A DNA stretch of 43,415 nt from positions 1 through 43,415 of IMG/VR virus record IMGVR_UViG_3300044527_000682; one strand, given 5' to 3'. Source of the DNA: a virus. A program made the translations under genes and the position numbers. The notes below the pieces were generated by a model. It was not told the origin of the DNA. It did no database searches and saw nothing but the letters and a program-made list of their open reading frames with translations. Shown here piece after piece: positions 19,123 to 26,746 of the stretch (positions are counted from its first letter, which is position 1; every line of letters starts with the position of its first letter).

Positions 19123-19635
19123 ATGCCATCAGCAAGTAAAATTAAAGGTAGTACGTTTGAGCGAGACATTGCCAAATACTTATCTGATTTGTATAAAGAA
19201 TCTTTTATACGTGTTCCTAATAGTGGAGCATTTATTGGTGGCATTAACACAAGTCGCAAAGAATTTTTGCATGAAGGTCAGGTTAGAAGCTTCAAAGGCG
19301 ACATTATCCCAGGCGAATCTTTCACCCTACTTAATATCGAGTGCAAAAACTATGGTGATTTTTCCTTTCATCAATTGCTAACTAGTTGCAAGATGTTAGA
19401 TAATTGGTTAGATCAATTGATGGAAGTACGTGATGAAAACGATTTAAACGTATTGTTTATGAAATTCAATCGTAAAGGTCGTTACATTGCTGTACAACAA
19501 AATCATCATTGGGATTTGGTCAATTACAATATCTATCAACATCATACTCATGGCACATGGGTCATCTCAGAATTAGAACATTTTTTTAAATTAAACTCAG
19601 GTCTCTTTAAAACTCTCTCTCAGGTCAAAAACTAA
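19123..19635 (+). CDS. PDDEXK-type nuclease, Holliday-junction-resolvase-like
   Basis: This 170-aa protein has the active-site layout of small PDDEXK nucleases: a helical start with E13 (STFERDIAKYL), the RVPNSGAFIGG turn, then D60 (FKGDI) and the IECK motif with E73 and K75 followed by NYG. Proteins of this kind occur beside replication and recombination genes in marine T4-like phages and could take the junction-resolving role of T4 gp49. The substrate cannot be read from sequence. It lies 17 bp after gp46 and is probably in the same transcript. No Shine-Dalgarno sequence is visible. A long non-coding stretch follows. Confidence 0.75.
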   Translation: MPSASKIKGSTFERDIAKYLSDLYKESFIRVPNSGAFIGGINTSRKEFLHEGQVRSFKGDIIPGESFTLLNIECKNYGDFSFHQLLTSCKMLDNWLDQLMEVRDENDLNVLFMKFNRKGRYIAVQQNHHWDLVNYNIYQHHTHGTWVISELEHFFKLNSGLFKTLSQVKN

Positions 19636-20116
19636 GGTCTCATACTCAGGTCTTATCATTAGAACAAAAGGTACGGTTGCATGACCTGTAACGCAACGAA
19701 GGTATATCAATGAACGTTGGTCAATGCCTGATTCGCTGAGTTCTAACAGTGGCTTCAATGGACTACCCTACTAGAGGATGCTATAAACGGGGTGCTTTGC
19801 ATACTACGTTTCCATTGTCGTAACAGTAAAATCCATGTAAATGGGTTGGGTACAAAAGTTTTGTATCAAGTGCTCGATCAAAATGAAAAGGGTAAAGGAT
19901 CGAGGGTATGTTAGAAACTAATTCACTGAGGTTTTTAACAGGTATTAAGTTACCAATGCTGTATACGGTGTATTTCTTGCAATAGCAAGTTTTGGGGCGA
20001 TATAGTCAAACCTACCTGAGTAAAATACATGAAGTGAACCCTTTCCACGAGGAGTGGGCATTAGCATCATGCTAGGGGAATATAAACGTCAATGTTTTAT
20101 ATTTACCCCCTTTTTT
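19636..20116 (+). ncRNA. Candidate structured RNA, about 480 nt, ending in a terminator
   Basis: No credible reading frame exists here. The plus strand is dense in stem-loops: AATCCAT/ATGGGTT with a GTAA loop (19830-19847), TACAAA/TTTGTA (19851-19865), CTCGATC/GATCGAG (19873-19904), GGTA/TACC (19941-19954) and CTTGC/GCAAG with an AATA loop (19976-19989). A long GC-capped stem with a T6 run closes the region (20075-20116). GGACTA (19760-19765) and GATATAGTC (19999-20007) could pair and resemble the P7 strands of group I introns, but no split gene surrounds them. I cannot match it to tmRNA, RNase P RNA or 6S RNA. It is probably transcribed from the gp46/nuclease unit. Whether it is a stable RNA or a structured 3' UTR is open. 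Confidence 0.5.
20075..20116 (+). terminator. Intrinsic terminator of the gp55-46 unit/RNA candidate
   Basis: GGGG and AATATAAAC (20075-20087) pair with GTTT, TATATT and CCCC (20094-20109), with two small bulges and a 6-nt loop. T6 follows at 20111-20116. The T run is on the plus strand only, so it acts on rightward transcripts. Confidence 0.75.
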
Positions 20117-20166
20117 GCATACGCATCATGGGTTTAAAAACCAAACAATAATAAATTCTGAAAGAA

Positions 20167-20235
20167 CATTTTATTGTGTTTCGGTGAACGAATGTGAGCA
20201 GGAAACACAATAAAATAGATGACCGTAGGTCATCT
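20167..20235 (-). terminator. Tandem-hairpin element, copy 1, after gp51
   Basis: Read on the minus strand just after the gp51-like stop: an 8-bp hairpin (AGATGACC/GGTCATCT, loop TAC; plus-strand 20217-20235) is followed at once by a perfect 15-bp stem, ATTTTATTGTGTTTC with GAAACACAATAAAAT (arms at 20202-20216 and 20168-20182), enclosing a 19-nt loop with TCAC twice. A second copy with the same order lies at 26639-26717 on the plus strand. It probably ends the gp26-gp51 transcript. Confidence 0.65.
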
Positions 20236-20244
20236 CTACACTAT

Positions 20245-20475
20245 CTAGAAGAAAGGTAATCCACTTTTCTTAGTAGTTTCTAAGTTTGATTCTATGATTT
20301 TGTTAATAATGTCTGACTCCTGTGGAGAAAGATTCATAGCATCAGTATAGGACAATGCACCTCTCATATACCAACTCATTTTTAATGCATTGGACTTGAT
20401 AGTTTTAACTTCATCATCCATTGATTGTACAAGCTTCTCTATTTCTTGTTCAGTAAGATAGAGAAGCTTTACACG
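20245..20475 (-). CDS. 51: gp51-like hub assembly frame, reached by -1 frameshift from gp26
   Basis: The frame encodes about 76 residues, with the start RVKLLYLTEQEIEKLV, the core KMSWYMRGALSYTDAMNLSP and the end NLETTKKSGLPFF. I recognise this as the short gp51-type baseplate hub assembly protein of marine T4-like phages. It has no ATG, GTG or TTG between the start of the open frame and codon ATG at 20419-20421, which would remove about 18 N-terminal residues. The frame opens exactly at the slippery site T TTT TTC (20475-20481) that precedes the gp26 stop, and a TGA in this frame lies directly upstream of it. I therefore read it mainly as the extension of gp26 (predicted fusion of about 349 aa). 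A short product from 20421 (58 aa) is the alternative. Confidence 0.75.
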   Translation of the reverse strand, partial: RVKLLYLTEQEIEKLVQSMDDEVKTIKSNALKMSWYMRGALSYTDAMNLSPQESDIINKIIESNLETTKKSGLPFF

Positions 20476-20481
20476 AAAAAA
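20431..20481 (-). promoter_or_regulatory. Programmed -1 frameshift signal between gp26 and gp51
   Basis: On the minus strand: slippery heptamer T TTT TTC in the gp26 frame (20481-20475), 5-nt spacer GTGTA (20474-20470), then a perfect 12-bp stem AAGCTTCTCTAT (20469-20458) with ATAGAGAAGCTT (20442-20431) around a 15-nt loop. The gp26 stop TAA (20471-20469) spans the spacer and the first base of the stem. All three parts of a classic -1 frameshift signal are present with normal spacing. Confidence 0.75.
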
Positions 20482-21293
20482 TCAGTAATATTAAATTCAA
20501 CCTTTTGTTGATAATTATGTTGGCACTTAATACAAGTAAATCTTAGTGGTTTACTAGTACTTTCATCACGTAACTTTATACTGTTGTCACGTATAATATT
20601 GTATATTTTCTTATCACAATTCTGTAAGAAATCATGTATGAATGCTTGATCAGTTACTGTAGTCTCAGGTGTACGAATATATTCAATGTTTCTTGCAAGT
20701 ATCTTTTGTGTCAATACATTCATGCGTTTTAATAAATCACTTGCTGCTTTATTCTTAGCATCACCATCTATTAAACCATCTAATTGTGCTAATCCACGTT
20801 GTATTTCAAACTGTTCCGCACTATTGTTATTATTATCTTGATAGGTTAAATGACAAAACTTAATGGCTAAATCACCTAGTGGTAATTCCTGTGAATAATC
20901 ACTAATAGATATCTCTGACAATAGTTTTGACAGTTTTATACCATATCGCATGGTTTCTTTACAGTTAGGACATGCTGTGTCCACATCCATTTCTTCACCA
21001 TTGGTAGCAATTCTTATGGCAATTAATATGGTTTCAATGTCTACATTGTGTAATTTCCATGGGTTTTTAATCGATGGAATACAACTTTGTATAATGGAAA
21101 CTACTGCTGAACCATTAAATAATGCATCAGGTGTACGTGCAGTAATCTCATCATTGGCTGTCATTGGGTATACGGGAAGTTCTCCTGTGGCAGGAAAATC
21201 AATGATTTCACGTTCATAATCAGTGCCACTTGGTAGCTTAATATGTATTGCAGGTCTGCGAAAATACTGTTTTAGTGGATTATTGTCCATCAT
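20469..21293 (-). CDS. 26: Baseplate hub protein gp26 (T4_baseplate family)
   Basis: This 274-aa protein has the layout of the T4 gp26 family: N-terminal FRRPAIHIKLPSG and PVYPMTANDEI.ARTPDALFNG, then VVSIIQSCIPSIKNPWKLHNVDIETILIAIR cut into helices. Two CxxC pairs (CPNC near residue 106 and CIKC near 256) suggest a zinc site. In T4 gp26 is needed to build the baseplate hub. The ATG (second Met also possible) has a good GGAG site upstream. The gene is divergent from the tape-measure gene, an arrangement that fits a tail-assembly chaperone role. Its last codons form a -1 frameshift site leading into the gp51 frame. Confidence 0.88.
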   Translation of the reverse strand: MMDNNPLKQYFRRPAIHIKLPSGTDYEREIIDFPATGELPVYPMTANDEITARTPDALFNGSAVVSIIQSCIPSIKNPWKLHNVDIETILIAIRIATNGEEMDVDTACPNCKETMRYGIKLSKLLSEISISDYSQELPLGDLAIKFCHLTYQDNNNNSAEQFEIQRGLAQLDGLIDGDAKNKAASDLLKRMNVLTQKILARNIEYIRTPETTVTDQAFIHDFLQNCDKKIYNIIRDNSIKLRDESTSKPLRFTCIKCQHNYQQKVEFNITDFFV

Positions 21294-21320
21294 TGGTTAA
21301 AATCTCCGTATATATAATTG

Positions 21321-21328
21321 GATAAATA
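21321..21328 (+). promoter_or_regulatory. Late-type promoter box (GATAAATA) before the tape measure
   Basis: GATAAATA, one base from TATAAATA, lies 33 bp before the tape-measure ATG in the 68-bp divergent gap with gp26. No Shine-Dalgarno sequence precedes that ATG. Confidence 0.45.
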
Positions 21329-21361
21329 TATTTAACCTAATATTTTTGGTATATTTAAAAA

Positions 21362-24300
21362 ATGGCAGATCAACTAGATCCTGAAATAATTCGTCAACTC
21401 AATGAAAAATTCACTGAGTTAACTAATCTTACCCTTTTAAACTTGTCTACACGTATGGACAAGCATAATACTGCTGTACGAAATAATACTGATGCGTTTG
21501 ATAAGAACACGGATGCTATTAGTAAAAATACTGATGCTAATACCAAACAATCCAAATCTGTAGAAAAAACTACGGATGCTACCGATGAGCAAACCAAAGT
21601 CATCAAAAAGTCTAATGAAGCTTATGAAAAGCAAAAAGACACGGTTGATGACAATAAAAAATCGTTAAAAAGTTTAAAAGAAGCTACTGATACGCAATAT
21701 AAAGCATATCAAAACAATGAACGTGCGCTTGAATCGATTAGAAATGCTCAACAAGAAGTACATGAACGTGATCTAGCAAACCAACGTATGAGGTCAATGG
21801 CTTTTGAAGCATTGACAACCGTAGTACTAGGTGCAAAGAAAGTATTTGATGCTGCCATTGATGCTCAGGTGCAGTATACAAAAGAATTATTAGCAGGACA
21901 GCGTGGTTTACGATTATTAGCACGACAAGAAGAAATGGTTGGTAAAGCAGCGAACCAAGTAGTTCGTGATTTATCAAAACTTAGTATTGCATTTGGTGGT
22001 TTAATGATTGCTATGGGACCGTTTGGTTTACTTGGTCGCATAGCAGGAGCAGCAGCAGTTGGTTTAGGATTATTAGGAGAATATGCTGCTAAGGCTAGTG
22101 ATGTTGCGCTAGAATTACAAACACAGTTAGCTGAGCTAAAAGATCGATTATTTGATTCATTTAATGAATTAAGTAATGCATCCTTAATGGGTGCACAAGG
22201 TATGACAGGATTAAACAACAACCTGCAAAAACTCATGATGGGCATGGCAGATGTTGGTAAGTTTTCATCCATTATAAAAAGTGCGGGTAAAGATTTAGCC
22301 TTAATTGGTCCTACTGCAGTAAAAGGTGTTGATAATTTTGCAAATGTTGCGGGTGAATTAATTAGAAGTAACTTAGGTAAAGAATTAGAGTACATGGGTA
22401 TTAATAATGAGCGACAAGCTGAGCATGTACTAAAATTTATGGCATTACAAACACGTTTAGGCATGGCACAAGAGCGTGATACAAAGAAATTAGCCATGGC
22501 TGCAGGTCAATATGTAAAAGAACTTGATCAATTAGCAGCATTAACAGGTGCCACAAGACAAGAACAAGAGCAAGCACGAGAACAAATCTTATCTATTGAA
22601 GAATTACGTGCATCCATGATGGAAGCTGAAATGCAAGGTGATAAAGAACGTCAAGAACGTTTAGGTAAAGCTTTGCAAACAGCAGAGGCAATGTATGCAG
22701 CAGGTGCAAAAGAGGCTGCAGCAGCATTAGCAAAGACTGTTGCTGCGGGTGCACCTGTTACACCTGAAGCAGTTAAGTTACAAATTGCTGCACCTGAGTT
22801 TGTTAAGAAAGTTATGGAAGGTACAGGTACGGTATCTGAAAACCTAGTATTATTTGGTAAAGAATTAAAAACAACGCTTGGTACGTTCTCAAGTGCAGGT
22901 AAGATTAGTTACGAAGCTATTAAAGATGTATTGATTGAAGGTTATAAAGTAGGTGCAGATTTTGCAACTACGATGAAAAAAGCTGAAGATTATGCTAAAG
23001 AAAAGGGTATGTCAGTACCTAAAGCATTAGAAGAATTACGTAAAGTAACGGATGATGAAACGAAAAAACGTGTTGATTTAGAGCGTGAACAACGTGATAA
23101 AGCTATTGCTGCACAAACTAATGCAGTAAAAGAATTAGGCTCTGCAGGTGGGTTATTAAAGAAAGGTGCTGAATTCTTTGGTGTAGAAGTTGGTAATTTT
23201 GGCAAATATGTACGTCAATTGTTAGGTATTAAAGAACCAACTGCCCTAGAAAAGTCTGAGGCAGAAAAAATGGCTGAAGCTAAAGTCACAGAGAAAAAAC
23301 AAGTTGCTACTGTTGCAGAAACTAAAGCAATGGAAGCTTCTAAGAAAGAGGACTTAGCTAAAAAAGAGTTAGCAGAGGCGTTAAAGAGTGGTGATGTTAA
23401 AAAAGTTGCAGAAAAACGTGCTGAAATTGCAAAATTAACGGAAGAACGTGCTAAAGCTGAGCGTGAATTAATGGATGCGTCACGTGCTCAATCACAGGCT
23501 GCGCTTGAAGCAACCAATGCTAGAAAGAAAGCATTACGTGATTATAACCAAAACCAAGATAAGCTTACAAAAACGCAAGATGATATTGTATTAACAACTA
23601 ATAAGTTAGTTAATTTAAATCAGCAAAAGATAGATCTTGAAAAAGAAGTTGAAAAAACAACGGGCGCAACCAAGCGTGAAAACGAAAGTAGGTTAAAAAT
23701 AACCAAACAGCAAATAGAAACTGCTGAAAAAGAGTTAAAAACACAGCAAGAAAACCTAAAAATATACGAAGATAAGAAAAAAGAATTAGAGAAAAAACCC
23801 GTAGCGACTCCTGTAACTCCTGCTTCTGCCACAGAGCAAAAAGAGTTTATGGACAAAATGTATAACACTTTGTTGGATCAAGCTAAGAAACAAGGTGTTG
23901 CCAATCCTGAAATTATAGCAAAATTAGGTGTGGCACAGTCTGCTATAGAAACAGGTTATGGTAAATCTACTGCAGGTGGTCAGAATTATTTTGGTATTAA
24001 GGCAAGTAAAGGTCAAGCTAGCGTAAGTGCACAAACTGAAGAATTTGATCCTACTAAAGGTGTGATGGTCAAACAACAAGCTGCCTTTAGAAAATATGGC
24101 AGTATGGAAGAAAGTGCTGCAGATTATATCAAATTCTTAAAAGAAAATCAGCGATATAAGGAAGTATTAGCAGCAAAAACACTTGACGAGGCTATTGTAG
24201 CACAAAGTATGTCAGGTTATGCCACGGATCCACGTTATGGTGAAAAGTTAGCCAAAGTAGCATCTAAGATACCTGATGAACCACCAAAAATGTTTGATGG

Positions 24301-24523
24301 TGGTGTTGTAACTCAACCTATGACTGCAACATTACGTGATGGTGGACAAGATGAAGCGGTTATTCCATTAAATAGATTGGCCGAATTAATACCAATTAAG
24401 GAATTAGTTGATGCTATTAATCGTCAAACTGATTTATTAGCAAGTGGTTTAGATGATATGAAGGCAAAATTAGACGAGGGTAACAGTATTGGCAATGACC
24501 AATTATTGTACATGCAAGGCTAA
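21362..24523 (+). CDS. Tail tape measure protein with glucosaminidase domain
   Basis: This 1053-aa protein looks like a tape measure. It has long coiled coils with K/E/A/Q heptads (about 40-150 and 560-830), hydrophobic Gly/Ala-rich stretches near 205-240 (IAFGGLMIAMGPFGLLG, then AAAVGLGLLG), and a tape-measure-type end with FDGGVV and RDGGQDEAVIPLN. Residues about 825-970 form a FlgJ-like glucosaminidase domain: AQSAIETGYGKS (with the expected catalytic Glu), NYFGIKA, then the repeated-aromatic YGSMEESAADYIKFL and the end motif ATDPRYGEKL. This would cut peptidoglycan during DNA entry. It sits between gp26/gp51 and portal gp20. T4 gp29 is the functional counterpart, but the sequence is not clearly homologous. 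Confidence 0.8.
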   Translation: MADQLDPEIIRQLNEKFTELTNLTLLNLSTRMDKHNTAVRNNTDAFDKNTDAISKNTDANTKQSKSVEKTTDATDEQTKVIKKSNEAYEKQKDTVDDNKKSLKSLKEATDTQYKAYQNNERALESIRNAQQEVHERDLANQRMRSMAFEALTTVVLGAKKVFDAAIDAQVQYTKELLAGQRGLRLLARQEEMVGKAANQVVRDLSKLSIAFGGLMIAMGPFGLLGRIAGAAAVGLGLLGEYAAKASDVALELQTQLAELKDRLFDSFNELSNASLMGAQGMTGLNNNLQKLMMGMADVGKFSSIIKSAGKDLALIGPTAVKGVDNFANVAGELIRSNLGKELEYMGINNERQAEHVLKFMALQTRLGMAQERDTKKLAMAAGQYVKELDQLAALTGATRQEQEQAREQILSIEELRASMMEAEMQGDKERQERLGKALQTAEAMYAAGAKEAAAALAKTVAAGAPVTPEAVKLQIAAPEFVKKVMEGTGTVSENLVLFGKELKTTLGTFSSAGKISYEAIKDVLIEGYKVGADFATTMKKAEDYAKEKGMSVPKALEELRKVTDDETKKRVDLEREQRDKAIAAQTNAVKELGSAGGLLKKGAEFFGVEVGNFGKYVRQLLGIKEPTALEKSEAEKMAEAKVTEKKQVATVAETKAMEASKKEDLAKKELAEALKSGDVKKVAEKRAEIAKLTEERAKAERELMDASRAQSQAALEATNARKKALRDYNQNQDKLTKTQDDIVLTTNKLVNLNQQKIDLEKEVEKTTGATKRENESRLKITKQQIETAEKELKTQQENLKIYEDKKKELEKKPVATPVTPASATEQKEFMDKMYNTLLDQAKKQGVANPEIIAKLGVAQSAIETGYGKSTAGGQNYFGIKASKGQASVSAQTEEFDPTKGVMVKQQAAFRKYGSMEESAADYIKFLKENQRYKEVLAAKTLDEAIVAQSMSGYATDPRYGEKLAKVASKIPDEPPKMFDGGVVTQPMTATLRDGGQDEAVIPLNRLAELIPIKELVDAINRQTDLLASGLDDMKAKLDEGNSIGNDQLLYMQG

Positions 24524-24537
24524 TTAATAAATACAAG

Positions 24538-26298
24538 ATGGCTTATAAAAAGAAATTCTCTAATTTTCACGGTGCATTATCCCCAATTAGTGGTGGAAAT
24601 AGTAACAATGGTGCGTGGAATGGTGGTATGGGACAAGAACCTACGGGTGGTTGGACCAATGATTTTGCTTTTCGCAATTATCAAAGTCGTTTACCTGAGG
24701 TATATACAGGGCATCCAAACCGTATTGAGCGTTATAACCAATATGAAATGATGGATGTTGATCCTGAAATTAATGCTTGTTTGGATATTCTTAGTGAATT
24801 TAGTACACAGTCAAATGAACAAAATGGTACACCATTTCAGATTACTTGGAATGATGACCCTACTGATACTGAGGTAGAATTAGTTAAAAAACAGTTACAA
24901 CAATGGTGTAAACTTAACGAGTTTGATACTAGAACGTTTAAAATCTTTAGAAATACGGTAAAGTATGGTGATCAGGTATTTGTTCGTGATCCTGAAAACT
25001 TTAAATTATATTGGATTGACATGACTAAAGTGGTTAAAGTCATTGTTAATGAAACTGAAGGTAAGAAGCCTGAGCAATATGTTATCAAAGATATCAATCC
25101 TAACTTACAAAATTTAACCATTGCTGAAAAAACTACTACAGACTTTCAAGCACAACCTCCAACTGCAGGTTATAGTGCGCCATATTCATATACGGTGCCA
25201 AACGAACCTTATGGATCAACAGGAACTAGATTTACGCTTGGTATCAATGAGAGTGCACTAGATGCTAAGCATATCGTGCATCTATCATTAACTGAAGGAT
25301 TAGATCGTTATTGGCCTTTTGGACAAAGTATCTTAGAGAATATCTTTAAAGTATACAAACAAAAAGAATTATTAGAAGATGCGATATTAATTTATCGTGT
25401 ACAACGTGCACCTGAGCGCAGGGTATTTAAGATTGATGTGGGTAATATGCCTTCACATTTAGCAATGCAATTTGTCAATCGTATTAAAGATGAGATACAT
25501 CAACGTAGAATACCTAGTGTACATGGTGGTAGTAATGTATTAGATGCAACTTATAATCCATTATCTATTAATGAAGATTATTTCTTTCCAACTACTGCTG
25601 AAGGTAGAGGAAGTAGTGTCGAAGTACTCCCAGGTGGTCAAAACCTAGGTGAAATTGATGATTTAAAGTATTTTAACAATCGTTTAGCACGTGGTTTACG
25701 CATACCTAGTTCATATTTGCCCACAGGTCCTGATGATCAAACCACACCATTAAATGATGGTCGTGTTGGTACTGCAATGATTCAGGAGTTTCGTTTTAAC
25801 AAGTATTGTGAACGATTACAGGGATATATTGCACGTAAGATGAGTGAAGAATTTAAGTTATTCTTACGTTGGCGTGGTTTTAATATTGATAGTGGTTTGT
25901 TTGATATTAAGTTCAATGAGCCACAAAACTTTGCTAGTTATCGTCAAGCTGAGTTAGATACTGCACGTGTTAATACATTTGGTACGATGGCTGCGTTGCC
26001 ATATATGAGTACACGTTTTTGTTTAGAGCGATTCTTAGGATTAACACAAGAAGAAATCAAGAAAAACGAGCAGTTATGGGAAGAAGAACGTTCTAAACCT
26101 GCTGAAGTTGAGGCTAAAGGCAGTGATTTACGCAGTGTTGGTATATCAACAAGTGATATTGAACAAGATCTTGAAACTGCTGATGATATGGATGCAGAAG
26201 ATGAGATCGAAGGTGAACCTGCTGAAGTTGGTGCACCTGTAGCAGGTCCTGAGGCAGCGGGTGGAGCAGCGATACCACCTGCACCACCTAACGTATAA
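24538..26298 (+). CDS. 20: Portal protein gp20
   Basis: This 586-aa homologue of T4 gp20 forms the dodecameric portal through which DNA is packaged and to which the tail is attached. The N-terminal RLPEVYTGHPNRIERYNQYE and MDVDPEINACLDILSEFSTQ segments are strongly typical, as are FGQSILENIFKVYKQKELLE and RVQRAPERRVFKIDVGNMP. The C-terminus (from about 540) is acidic and Pro/Ala-rich. The length (T4: 524) is normal for marine relatives. An AATAAATA box ends 4 nt before the ATG, and no ribosome-binding site is seen. The gene follows the tape measure by 14 bp. Confidence 0.96.
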   Translation: MAYKKKFSNFHGALSPISGGNSNNGAWNGGMGQEPTGGWTNDFAFRNYQSRLPEVYTGHPNRIERYNQYEMMDVDPEINACLDILSEFSTQSNEQNGTPFQITWNDDPTDTEVELVKKQLQQWCKLNEFDTRTFKIFRNTVKYGDQVFVRDPENFKLYWIDMTKVVKVIVNETEGKKPEQYVIKDINPNLQNLTIAEKTTTDFQAQPPTAGYSAPYSYTVPNEPYGSTGTRFTLGINESALDAKHIVHLSLTEGLDRYWPFGQSILENIFKVYKQKELLEDAILIYRVQRAPERRVFKIDVGNMPSHLAMQFVNRIKDEIHQRRIPSVHGGSNVLDATYNPLSINEDYFFPTTAEGRGSSVEVLPGGQNLGEIDDLKYFNNRLARGLRIPSSYLPTGPDDQTTPLNDGRVGTAMIQEFRFNKYCERLQGYIARKMSEEFKLFLRWRGFNIDSGLFDIKFNEPQNFASYRQAELDTARVNTFGTMAALPYMSTRFCLERFLGLTQEEIKKNEQLWEEERSKPAEVEAKGSDLRSVGISTSDIEQDLETADDMDAEDEIEGEPAEVGAPVAGPEAAGGAAIPPAPPNV

Positions 26299-26306
26299 GA
26301 TAAATA
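26299..26306 (+). promoter_or_regulatory. Late-type promoter box (GATAAATA) at the gene after gp20
   Basis: GATAAATA overlaps the end of gp20 and ends 5 nt before the ATG at 26312. If used, the transcript would begin about at that start codon. Confidence 0.35.
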
Positions 26307-26311
26307 AAGTT

Positions 26312-26536
26312 ATGCACTTATTTGAATTTTATAATGCAGCACCCAAAGGTATGCAAGATGTGGAAGATGATCATAGTCAACCACGTTGGGGTGACTCACG
26401 TAAAACCAAAGGTTTAACGTTAGGAGCGATTAATAAAATTCGTCGAATGAAAGAAGTTCGTACCTATGAACAAGCTGAAAATTTGAAAAAAATTAGACAG
26501 CAATATGCTCCACCTACACCTGAAGGTGGATTATAA
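26312..26536 (+). CDS. Small protein between portal and core genes (gp67 position)
   Basis: I choose the ATG at 26312 (MHLFEFYNAAPKGMQDVE, 74 aa) because the frame upstream overlaps the gp20 end and codes for a His-rich stretch without conservation. The protein is basic in the middle (KTKGLTLGAINKIRRMKEVR) and ends PPTPEGGL. In T4 the gene after 20 is 67, a small prohead core protein. This one holds the same place, but I cannot prove homology. A late-type box lies 5 nt before the ATG. A tandem-hairpin terminator element follows at 26639. Confidence 0.7.
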   Translation: MHLFEFYNAAPKGMQDVEDDHSQPRWGDSRKTKGLTLGAINKIRRMKEVRTYEQAENLKKIRQQYAPPTPEGGL

Positions 26537-26638
26537 ATTTTTAAGTAAACACATAACGAATTAATTGCTCTTTATTTTAGAGCTAAATTTCTCTTTTTTG
26601 CGTGGCTAATTCTCACAAAGTCAGAGTAATCATTTGAA

Positions 26639-26726
26639 GATGACCGTAGTACGGTCATCTATTTTTATGTATTTCTTTGTTCACTTCCTTCGTCAGTTCA
26701 CAGAAATACATAAAAATGTTTTTTTT
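26639..26726 (+). terminator. Tandem-hairpin element, copy 2, with T-run terminator
   Basis: A palindromic hairpin (GATGACCGT.., 26639-26659) is followed by a perfect 16-bp stem ATTTTTATGTATTTCT/AGAAATACATAAAAAT (26661-26676 and 26702-26717) around a 25-nt loop with GTTCAC twice, then GTTTTTTTT. Same order and similar loop as the minus-strand copy at 20167-20235, but with different, still perfectly paired stem bases. The T run makes it a strong intrinsic terminator. Confidence 0.72.
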
Positions 26727-26746
26727 AATTTATATTTAAAAACGAT

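Noticed and set aside
19760-20007. Group I intron: GGACTA and GATATAGTC look like the P7 strands (R and S elements).
   Set aside because: No P3, P4 or P1 pairings could be built by eye, the nuclease gene upstream looks complete, and no 3' exon follows; the terminator at 20075-20116 argues for an RNA 3' end. Kept only as a hypothesis under the RNA candidate.
19636-20116. tmRNA, RNase P RNA or 6S RNA in the structured gap.
   Set aside because: No tRNA-like ends, no GAGGAAAGUCC or ACAGAAA signature of RNase P, and no long 6S-type bubble were found.
20245-20421. gp51 as an independent 58-aa gene starting at the ATG at 20421.
   Set aside because: Possible, but no clear Shine-Dalgarno sequence precedes it and it would drop a helical segment (LTEQEIEKLVQS) that looks like part of the protein; the frameshift signal explains the frame better.
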